A stretch of DNA of 6,529 nt from assembly GCA_019414025.1 (NCBI GenBank), contig DXMU01000038.1, forward strand, positions 1 through 6,529. The letters run 5' to 3'. Under the pieces are notes generated by a model. It made no database searches and had not been told where the DNA came from. It worked only from the letters and a program-made list of their open reading frames with translations. Shown in pieces: positions 1 through 4,693 of the stretch; the stretch's first letter is position 1, and each line of letters opens with the position of its first letter. The translations under genes and the position numbers were made by a program. The stretch is from Collinsella sp. GTDB lineage: Bacteria; Actinomycetota; Coriobacteriia; Coriobacteriales; Coriobacteriaceae.

Positions 1-132
1 CGCGATTGGCGAAAATACGTTGGTGAAAATGGTGAAAAATATATTGACGCTAACAGCACGCCAACCTCAAGTACAAGTTCGGCAACAGGAAGTTCTGGGC
101 GGAGGGCTACTACGTGTCCACCGTCGGCCTGA
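1..132 (+). CDS. 3' end of an unidentified ORF, open at left edge, running into a transposase remnant
   Basis: Frame 1 is open from the first base to a TGA at 130-132, giving 43 residues with no start in view. The first part reads DWRKYVGENGEKYIDANS, a hydrophilic stretch that looks like real protein. From about base 57 the DNA also encodes the transposase C-terminus in another frame, so the Ser/Thr-rich and Arg-rich tail seen in this frame is probably an out-of-frame read of transposase codons. The likely history is a host gene whose 3' end was replaced or interrupted by the insertion-element fragment. I do not recognise the host family. It could also be an intergenic open frame with no product. 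Confidence 0.35.
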   Translation, partial: RDWRKYVGENGEKYIDANSTPTSSTSSATGSSGRRATTCPPSA

Positions 133-236
133 ACGAGGCGACGATCGCCAAGTACATCAGGGAGCAGGAGTCCCACGACATCGCGCTGGACAAGCTGAGC
201 GTGAAGGAGTACGAGGACCCCTTCAAGAGGGGGTGA
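54..236 (+). pseudogene. tnpA: IS200/IS605-family TnpA transposase, C-terminal remnant
   Basis: This is a 3' fragment of a Y1 (HUH/tyrosine) transposase. From base 57 the frame reads HANLKYKFGNRKFWAEGYY and continues to a TGA at 234-236, about 59 residues, against roughly 140-155 for an intact IS200-type TnpA. The segment carries the conserved G-N-R-x-F-W-A-x-G-Y-Y strand and the following helix A-K-Y-I-R-E-Q. The tyrosine of that helix (codon 153-155) is expected to be the nucleophile that attacks DNA. The upstream HUH metal-binding motif and the N-terminal half are missing, and in-frame stops (TAA at 51-53 and TGA at 45-47) precede the fragment. It is therefore inactive. It is seen directly as a fragment; the family assignment is from memory of IS200 TnpA C-termini. 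Confidence 0.82.
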
Positions 237-371
237 TGCTGCCGGTTCGACCGGCGCGCCACGGGTCAAGATGCACTAGGCCTGGACGAAGTCCGGGCCC
301 GCGCCTTTAGACGCGAGCCCGGGGCCCGTGGGTTATACCCTAAGAGCAAACCACCCTTTTTAAGGGTGGTT
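237..371 (+). mobile_element. Probable right end of the degenerate IS200/IS605 element, with three hairpins
   Basis: Directly behind the transposase stop are three stem-loops. The first is GCCGGT/ACCGGC at 241-255 with a 3-nt loop. The second spans 293-322 with CCGGGC/GCCCGG and an inner CGCG/CGCG. The third is a perfect 10-bp stem AACCACCCTT/AAGGGTGGTT at 349-371 with a TTT loop. IS200/IS605 elements lack terminal inverted repeats and instead carry subterminal hairpins recognised by TnpA, so the last stem is a reasonable candidate for the right-end hairpin. The exact cleavage site cannot be fixed from one copy. The third hairpin could equally act as an intrinsic terminator, although no T-run follows it. 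Confidence 0.45.
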
Positions 372-452
372 CTGATTTCACGGCACCTTGGCTCAAATGA
401 CGGGCGCTCGCTGACGTTGCCAAAACGTCGGCGTCGTCGTGTTTGTTAAGGG

Positions 453-520
453 GTTGGTGCATTGGGGACAGGTTACTTTGCACCAAGTTGGTGCATATGA
501 ACCTGGCCTCTTTGCACTAA
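453..520. repeat. REP-like palindrome with GGGGACAGG core, made of two 34-bp units
   Basis: Two 34-bp units lie back to back at 453-486 and 487-520. Each starts GTTGGTGCAT, has a 14-nt middle and ends TTTGCACCAA (second copy TTTGCACTAA). At the same time 464-486 and 488-510 are 23-nt inverted arms around a single G at 487, matching at 18 of 23 positions. One arm begins GGGGACAGGTT and the other ends AACCTGGCCTC. The structure would fold into a long imperfect hairpin in DNA or RNA. Its core recurs elsewhere in the window (loop of the 5789-5823 palindrome, and 6486 onward), so it looks like a member of a dispersed intergenic family. Confidence 0.65.
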
Positions 521-566
521 TGGGTTGTAGCGGAAAAGCAGATTTTCCCGTCTGCCGATTTGTGCC

Positions 567-594
567 TTGAAAAATGTATATAACGACTATAACG
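567..594 (+). promoter_or_regulatory. Probable promoter/operator of the EamA gene, direct repeat of TATAACG
   Basis: The sequence TATAACGACTATAACG (579-594) contains two TATAACG copies with a 9-bp period. Either TATAAC (579-584 or 588-593) could be a -10 box. A TTGAAA at 567-572 lies 15 bp before the second one, a short but possible spacer. No good -35 box lies 16-18 bp before the first. The same 16-bp block, with two changes, overlaps the PTS operon promoter at 1869-1884. Transcription would start near 590-600, which fits translation from 635 and not from the GTG at 599. Confidence 0.5.
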
Positions 595-622
595 TAGTGT
601 GAAACATATTGGAAACAATACC

Positions 623-629
623 GAGGAGG
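623..629 (+). promoter_or_regulatory. Ribosome binding site deciding the EamA start
   Basis: GAGGAGG ends 5 nt before the TTG at 635-637. No such purine-rich site precedes the in-frame GTG at 599, which makes the TTG the better start. Confidence 0.65.
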
Positions 630-634
630 CTGCG

Positions 635-1717
635 TTGAAGAAAAGCAATCTGGGCTATGTGCTGGTGCTGATCGCCGCGCTTATGTGGGGCAGCATCGGA
701 ATCTTTGTAAACGGCATCTCGGCCATGGGCGTTACGTCCCAGAGTATGGCTGCCTTTCGCTTGTTGTCGGGTGCCGTCTTAATGGCTCCGGTCTTGGCAT
801 TCATGGGTTGCCAGGGAGGTGCTCGTGAGGGAAAGGCATCGGGTCCCCTGGCACTGTTCAAGGCAAGTCCTAAAGAGCTTGTTCCTTGTGCGCTTCTTGG
901 CATTATCGGCCTCGCCACCGCTAACACTCTTTATTACGAGTGCATGGGCGAGGTGGGCATGTCCACGGCCTCGGTGCTGCTCTACACCTCGCCGGTGTTT
1001 GGCGTCATGCTCGGCCGCGTACTTTATCGCGAGGATGTGACTCCCAACAAGCTCGTTGCCATCGCTTTTAACATCGGTGGCTGTGTACTTGCAGTGACCG
1101 ATGGCGACCTTTCCGGTTTTCATTTTTCGGTTTGGGGCGTCACGTCGGGCGTGATTGCGGGCTTTTGTGGCGCGTCGCTCGCGGTGTTTAGCCGGATAGC
1201 AACCAAGACGGTCCACCCGCTGGCTGTCACGTTTTGGGGCCTTGTTTTTGGCGGTGCGGTTATGGCGGCTATCGCGGCTCCGTGGCCAGATGTCGCCGCG
1301 GCAATGTCGCCACAGCTGCTGCTGCTGTTCCTTGGCTTTGGACTCATCCCCACAGCCGTGGCCTATGTCTTATATATGCAGGGTCTGTCCATGGGGCTCG
1401 AGACGTCGAAAGTTCCCGTCGTAATGTCATTCGAGACGGTCGTCACCGTGCTGCTGGGCATTGGTGTCTACGCCGAGCCCGCCGGTGCGATCAAGGTTCT
1501 GGGCATCGTTTTGGTGCTCGCGTCCATCGTGATCATGAACACCGACTTTTCCAAGATGCGCAACAGTGTGTTTGTCGGCCATGTCATTGAGAGCATGACC
1601 TTTAAGCCCAACGCGTGGTGGACGGAGAAATCGCAGGACATGGATCTGTTCCGCGAGCGCACGGGCATTACGCTGGAGCCCACCGTGCAGGAAAGCCCCT
1701 GGTACTTCGTGCGATAG
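635..1717 (+). CDS. EamA-family (drug/metabolite superfamily) inner-membrane transporter with extended C-terminus
   Basis: This is a predicted 360-residue membrane transporter of small metabolites, either an exporter or an importer; the substrate is unknown. Ten hydrophobic segments are visible at roughly residues 6-28, 34-56, 80-100, 105-128, 138-156, 166-187, 193-216, 225-245, 258-280 and 284-301, i.e. two EamA repeats of five. Typical features include the first helix LIAALMWGSIGIFVNGI, an arginine at the start of helix 2 (A-F-R-L-L) and the helix-4 region TASVLLYTSPVF. I chose the TTG at 635 because GAGGAGG lies 5 nt upstream and the first helix follows at once; a GTG at 599 would add 12 polar residues and lacks a ribosome site. 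After helix 10 the protein continues for about 58 residues. This tail is polar, with two adjacent tryptophans, ends WYFVR, and is not typical of the family. Codon use is less biased than in the PTS genes, suggesting moderate expression. Confidence 0.87.
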   Translation: MKKSNLGYVLVLIAALMWGSIGIFVNGISAMGVTSQSMAAFRLLSGAVLMAPVLAFMGCQGGAREGKASGPLALFKASPKELVPCALLGIIGLATANTLYYECMGEVGMSTASVLLYTSPVFGVMLGRVLYREDVTPNKLVAIAFNIGGCVLAVTDGDLSGFHFSVWGVTSGVIAGFCGASLAVFSRIATKTVHPLAVTFWGLVFGGAVMAAIAAPWPDVAAAMSPQLLLLFLGFGLIPTAVAYVLYMQGLSMGLETSKVPVVMSFETVVTVLLGIGVYAEPAGAIKVLGIVLVLASIVIMNTDFSKMRNSVFVGHVIESMTFKPNAWWTEKSQDMDLFRERTGITLEPTVQESPWYFVR

Positions 1718-1868
1718 AGGATTGCACGCAGGGTCCGACTTGGGGTTATCCCGCCAGTGCCGGCCTGTCCAGCCCCAACGTTTCAAGTACGTTAAACCCG
1801 TCAACGGTCGATTTTCACCCGCGAACGGTCTTTATACTAATTAGCAATATCCGCAACGTATAAGACGT
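1718..1868 (+). promoter_or_regulatory. Upstream regulatory region of the PTS operon, with AACGGTC direct repeats
   Basis: Two identical AACGGTC heptamers (1803-1809 and 1824-1830) start 21 bp apart, two helical turns, which would place bound proteins on the same DNA face. They lie about 40-65 bp before the -10 box, a usual activator position. An AACGT/ACGTT dyad (1777-1793) lies further upstream. TTGGGG/CCCCAA (1740-1745 and 1772-1777) could form a long-looped stem after the EamA stop, but I see no classic terminator with a T-run. The region is otherwise non-coding. Confidence 0.4.
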
Positions 1869-1884
1869 TATAATGACCATAACG
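1866..1884 (+). promoter_or_regulatory. PTS operon -10 box inside a CGTTAT/ATAACG dyad
   Basis: TATAAT at 1869-1874 is a perfect -10 hexamer. No recognisable -35 box lies 16-18 bp upstream (the bases there read near AATATC), so activation by a regulator is plausible. The -10 is embedded in CGTTAT-N7-ATAACG (1866-1884), and 1869-1884 matches 579-594 before the EamA gene at 14 of 16 bases. Transcription would begin near 1881, leaving a leader of about 20 nt before the ATG at 1901. Confidence 0.6.
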
Positions 1885-1900
1885 AAAAGGAGGAGGCAAG

Positions 1901-2824
1901 ATGAATCAGATCATTCTCGCATCTCATGGCGGCCTGGCCGCAGGCGCCAAAGACACGCTCGAGATGGTTCTCGGCGACGTGTCGAACGTCCACGTCGTGT
2001 CGCTTGCTCGTGACGACAAGGAGCCCATCACCAACAAGGTGGACGCCATGATCGCCACGTTCAACGCGGACGACACCGTCTATGTGCTGACCGATATGCT
2101 CGGCAGCTCGGTCAACAACAGCATGGTCGAGCTTTCCCGCAACGGTGCGGCATTCACGGTGATTAGCGGTTTCAACATTCCGCTGGCACTGACGCTCGCT
2201 ATGAGCCCCGCCCCCATCAAGGGTGCCGAGCTCGCGGCCCTCATCAACGAGGCCCGCACCGGTCTGACCAACCCCAACGCACCGGTCGAGGCTGCCGCGG
2301 CTCCCGCCAAGAAGGCTAAGGCGCCCCGTCACAGCTCCGGTCCCGCCAAGATCGTCCTCGCACGTCTTGACTACCGTCTGCTGCACGGTCAGGTCGTCTT
2401 TACCTGGACCACCAAGGTTCAGGCCGAGCGCATCATCGTCGTCGACAACGCTGCCGCCAACGATGACATCAAGAAGGGCGCTCTTAAGCTGGCCAAGCCC
2501 CAGGGCGTGCGCCTGAACGTCTTCACCGTCGAGCGTGCCCTCGCCAAGATGGACAAGCTCAACACCCTCGGCGAGCGCGTCATGTTCGTCTTTGGCAACA
2601 CGGCCGAGATGCTGCAGTTCTGCCAGGGTTACAAGCTCGACGCCATCAACCTGGGCGCCACCGCCAACCACGACGGTGCCGATCAGGTCGGCGGCAAGGA
2701 CAGCTCCGTCTTCTTCGACGCCACCCAGAAGGCCGACGTCAACCAGCTGCTCGACATGGGCATCAAGCTCTACGTCCAGCAGACCCCCACGTATCAGAGC
2801 GTCGACATCGACGCCAAGCTGTAA
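1901..2824 (+). CDS. PTS mannose-family EIIA-EIIB fusion protein
   Basis: This 307-residue cytoplasmic phosphocarrier takes phosphate from HPr on its EIIA domain and passes it through EIIB to the sugar crossing the EIIC/EIID channel. The EIIA domain spans about residues 1-125. Its active histidine is His9 in ILASHGGLA. A linker at about 126-148, rich in Ala, Pro and Lys, joins it to the EIIB domain at about 149-307, whose phosphorylated His162 lies in the diagnostic motif RLDYRLLHGQV. The layout equals that of E. coli ManX. The start is the ATG at 1901, with AAGGAGG (1887-1893) 7 nt upstream. It is the first gene of the operon; EIIC starts 36 bp after its stop, across a small CAGGC/GCCTG hairpin (2830-2843). 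Codons are strongly biased, suggesting high expression. The sugar cannot be read from these domains alone; the deglycase downstream points to an amino-sugar conjugate. Confidence 0.93.
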   Translation: MNQIILASHGGLAAGAKDTLEMVLGDVSNVHVVSLARDDKEPITNKVDAMIATFNADDTVYVLTDMLGSSVNNSMVELSRNGAAFTVISGFNIPLALTLAMSPAPIKGAELAALINEARTGLTNPNAPVEAAAAPAKKAKAPRHSSGPAKIVLARLDYRLLHGQVVFTWTTKVQAERIIVVDNAAANDDIKKGALKLAKPQGVRLNVFTVERALAKMDKLNTLGERVMFVFGNTAEMLQFCQGYKLDAINLGATANHDGADQVGGKDSSVFFDATQKADVNQLLDMGIKLYVQQTPTYQSVDIDAKL

Positions 2825-2860
2825 TCAACCAGGCTTTTGCCTGACTGAAAGGAGAAGGGT

Positions 2861-3655
2861 ATGAATACGTTCATCAGTGCGGTGCTCGTCGGCCTCGTCG
2901 GCGTGTTCTGCATGTGGGACTCCCGCCTGCTCGGTCGTCTTAACTTCGAGCAGCCCCTCGTTGGCGCTACGCTCGTCGGTCTGCTGCTGGGCGATGTGCC
3001 CACCGGCCTTGCCGTCGGTGCCGCCGTCGAGCTCGTGTCCATGGGCCTGGTGCAGGTCGGCGCCGCCGTTCCGCCCGATATGGTCCTGGGCGGCATCGTG
3101 GCCGCTGCCTTCGCGTGCCTGACCGATGCTTCCGCCGAGACCGCCATGACGATCGCCATCCCGGTCGCCGTCCTGGGTCAGCTGCTCGGCATCGTGTTCC
3201 GTTCCATCATCGCCGCCCTCACCCATGTGGCCGATAGCGCGATTGATAACGGCAAGTTCAAGACCGCCTATCGCATGCACATCTGCGCCGGCTCCGGTCT
3301 GTACGCCATCATGTACTTCCTGCCGATCTTCCTGGCCGTCTTTGTCGGTACCGACCTGGTCCAAGCCATCGTCAACATGGTTCCCGAGTGGCTGTCCGTT
3401 GGTCTGAACGTCTCGACCAAGATCATGACCGCCTACGGTCTGGCCCTGCTGCTCACCATGATGATCAAGAAGGGTATGACTCCGTTCCTGTTCATCGGTT
3501 TCCTGCTCGCCGCTTACCTCAACCTATCCGTCATCGCGGTCGCTCTGATCGGTGTGTGCCTGGCTGTCGTCTTCATGGGCTTCAAGTTCAACGGTTCCCA
3601 TGCAGCCGCCGGTGTCGATTCCGACTACGATCCGCTCGAAGACGACGAAGACTAA
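2861..3655 (+). CDS. PTS mannose-family EIIC permease subunit
   Basis: This 264-residue integral membrane protein forms, together with EIID, the sugar translocation channel of the permease. It consists almost entirely of hydrophobic segments. Residues 31-72 hold the family core, QPLVGATLVGLLLGD followed by P-T-G-L, a G-A-A-V-E-L segment, M-G-L and G-A-A-V-P-P. Length matches the usual 250-270. The ATG at 2861 is preceded by AAAGGAG (2848-2854) with 6 nt spacing. The C-terminus is a short, strongly acidic cytoplasmic tail (residues 252-264, with nine Asp/Glu), which may contact EIIAB or the basic N-terminus of EIID. The TAA stop overlaps the ribosome site of the next gene, so translation of EIIC and EIID is probably coupled. 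Confidence 0.93.
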   Translation: MNTFISAVLVGLVGVFCMWDSRLLGRLNFEQPLVGATLVGLLLGDVPTGLAVGAAVELVSMGLVQVGAAVPPDMVLGGIVAAAFACLTDASAETAMTIAIPVAVLGQLLGIVFRSIIAALTHVADSAIDNGKFKTAYRMHICAGSGLYAIMYFLPIFLAVFVGTDLVQAIVNMVPEWLSVGLNVSTKIMTAYGLALLLTMMIKKGMTPFLFIGFLLAAYLNLSVIAVALIGVCLAVVFMGFKFNGSHAAAGVDSDYDPLEDDED

Positions 3656-3660
3656 GGAGG
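3654..3660 (+). promoter_or_regulatory. Ribosome binding site of EIID overlapping the EIIC stop codon
   Basis: AAGGAGG shares its first two bases with the EIIC TAA (3653-3655) and lies 8 nt before the EIID ATG at 3669. This fixes the EIID start, since an in-frame reading from 3552 would lie wholly inside EIIC, and implies translational coupling. Confidence 0.8.
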
Positions 3661-3668
3661 AACACACT

Positions 3669-4502
3669 ATGGCAACCGCAACCAAGGACGTGTCCCTGAA
3701 CAAGAAGGTCAGCCAGTTCTTCTGGCGCTCCTGGGCCATCCAGGCCTCTTGGAACTACGAGCGTCAGATGAACATGGGCTTCCTCTACGGCATGGTTCCC
3801 ACGCTCGATCGCCTCTATCCGGACGAGTCCGACCCCAAGCAGCTCGCTGCTAAGAAAGAGGCTTACCACCGTCACATGGCGTTCTACAACTGCACCCCGC
3901 AGACGAGCGCTTTCATCCTGGGCCTCGCCGCCTCCATGGAGGAGGAGTACGCCAAGGATCCCGAGAACTTCGATCCCGATTCGATTAACGCGGTCAAGAC
4001 CTCCCTCATGGGTCCGCTTTCCGGCATCGGCGACTCCTTATTCCAGGGCACCATCCGTGTTATCGCCTTTGGTCTGGGCGTTCAGCTGGCTCAGCAGGGT
4101 TCCATCATGGGCCCGATCCTGGCCATGCTCATCTCCATCGTCCCCTCTGTGCTGATCACTTGGTTCGCAGCCAAGATGGGCTATCAGGGCGGCCACGAGT
4201 ACCTGAGCAAGCTTCAGGGCGGCGATCTCATGGAGAAGCTCATGTATGTCTGCGGCATCGTGGGTCTTATGTCCGTGGGCGGCATGATCGCTACGCTGAT
4301 CGGCGCCACCACCCCGCTGCAGTTCGCTGACGGCACCGTCGTGATTCAGGACATCCTGGACGGCATGATGCCCCAGATGATCTCCCTTGGCCTCACCGGC
4401 CTTATGTACTGGCTCATCAAGAAGAACGTCAACACCGGTTGGCTTCTCGTGATTGCCATCGTGGGCGGCATCGCCCTCTCCGCGGCCGGCATCCTGGCCT
4501 AG
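3669..4502 (+). CDS. PTS mannose-family EIID permease subunit
   Basis: This 277-residue membrane protein is the partner of EIIC and unique to the mannose family. The N-terminal half is amphipathic and carries the family signatures: residues 16-50 (Q-F-F-W-R-S-W, then N-Y-E-R-Q-M-N-M-G-F-L-Y), a motif around 70-90 (FYNCTPQTSAFILGLAASME) and KTSLMGPLSGIGDSLF at 110-125. Hydrophobic segments follow at about 131-141, 145-170, 191-213 and 256-276. Length is close to the usual 270-285. The start at 3669 is set by AAGGAGG 8 nt upstream; a longer reading frame back to 3552 overlaps EIIC and is not real. Codon bias equals that of EIIAB and EIIC. The stop is followed by hairpins before the deglycase gene, so transcript levels may step down here. 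Confidence 0.93.
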   Translation: MATATKDVSLNKKVSQFFWRSWAIQASWNYERQMNMGFLYGMVPTLDRLYPDESDPKQLAAKKEAYHRHMAFYNCTPQTSAFILGLAASMEEEYAKDPENFDPDSINAVKTSLMGPLSGIGDSLFQGTIRVIAFGLGVQLAQQGSIMGPILAMLISIVPSVLITWFAAKMGYQGGHEYLSKLQGGDLMEKLMYVCGIVGLMSVGGMIATLIGATTPLQFADGTVVIQDILDGMMPQMISLGLTGLMYWLIKKNVNTGWLLVIAIVGGIALSAAGILA

Positions 4503-4523
4503 TCGCGACCCAGCGCTTCCCCC

Positions 4524-4562
4524 GGGGGCCTGCCTGGCATCCCATACCCCAGGCAGGCTTCC
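4524..4562 (+). terminator. GC-rich stem-loop after EIID, possible leaky terminator
   Basis: GCCTGCCTGG (4528-4537) pairs perfectly with CCAGGCAGGC (4549-4558) across an 11-nt loop. Two G-U and two G-C pairs can extend the stem to 4524-4562. Only TTCC follows, not a real T-run, so full termination is doubtful; partial termination or 3'-end protection of the permease mRNA fits better. Confidence 0.5.
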
Positions 4563-4571
4563 ATCCCTAAC

Positions 4572-4602
4572 ATGTGACAAAGGGATAGTCCCTTTGTCAC
4601 AT
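4572..4602. repeat. Perfect 14-bp inverted repeat between EIID and the deglycase
   Basis: ATGTGACAAAGGGA (4572-4585) and TCCCTTTGTCACAT (4589-4602) are exact reverse complements around the 3-nt loop TAG. In RNA this is a very stable hairpin. It may be a processing or attenuation element within the operon, or a relative of the other intergenic palindromes here: the reverse strand carries AAAGGGAC, close to the AGGGACAGG core seen at 5789-5823. Confidence 0.75.
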
Positions 4603-4678
4603 CCTCAACGGGCCGGCGACTCGGTCCTAACTACGGTAACCCTGCGAGCGTCCGGCAATGTGACGCCGCAACAAATCG
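4603..4678 (+). other. GC-rich leader of the deglycase gene with a possible branched stem
   Basis: GCCGG (4612-4616) can pair with CCGGC (4652-4656), and inside it CTCG (4620-4623) with CGAG (4645-4648), separated by a 3x3 internal loop. I do not recognise a riboswitch class and see no clear promoter. The leader may only carry read-through transcription from the permease genes. Confidence 0.3.
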
Positions 4679-4684
4679 AAAGGA
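4679..4684 (+). promoter_or_regulatory. Ribosome binding site deciding the deglycase start
   Basis: AAAGGA lies 9 nt before the ATG at 4694. The in-frame ATG at 4685 abuts it directly and would leave no room for ribosome spacing, so 4694 is preferred. Confidence 0.7.
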
Positions 4685-4693
4685 ATGTGTCAG

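Larger units (their letters stand above)
372..634. other. Non-coding stretch between the IS remnant and the EamA gene
   Basis: I see no credible gene here. Together with 237-371 it forms about 400 bp without a coding region. It holds a small stem (GACGTT/AACGTC, 413-429), a GGGGACAGG-core palindrome (464-510, listed separately), a probable promoter around 567-594 and the ribosome site for the downstream transporter. The base composition is visibly more A/T-rich from about 540 onward, as expected near a promoter. Confidence 0.6.

Noticed and set aside
20..310. 96-residue open frame over the transposase remnant
   Set aside because: It reads the TnpA fragment in a different frame, giving an Arg/Gly-rich product with no ribosome site; the true coding frame here ends at 236.
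501..516. Possible sigma-54 type promoter (TGGC ... TTGCA) before the EamA gene
   Set aside because: The GG and GC elements are too close together (7 instead of 10 intervening bases), and actinobacteria are not expected to have sigma-54.
1868..2671. Long open frame on the minus strand opposite EIIAB
   Set aside because: It is a mirror of the strongly biased codons of the real gene; it has no ribosome site or recognisable protein motif, and the + strand carries clear EIIA and EIIB active sites.
2830..2843. CAGGC/GCCTG hairpin between EIIAB and EIIC as a terminator
   Set aside because: The stem is only 5 bp and no T-run follows; it lies in a 36-bp gap inside a tight operon, so termination is unlikely.
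4621..4640. Resemblance of GGTCCTAACTACGGTAAC to a conserved 23S rRNA segment
   Set aside because: Only a few bases match and the flanks do not; there is no further rRNA-like sequence, so it is taken as chance.
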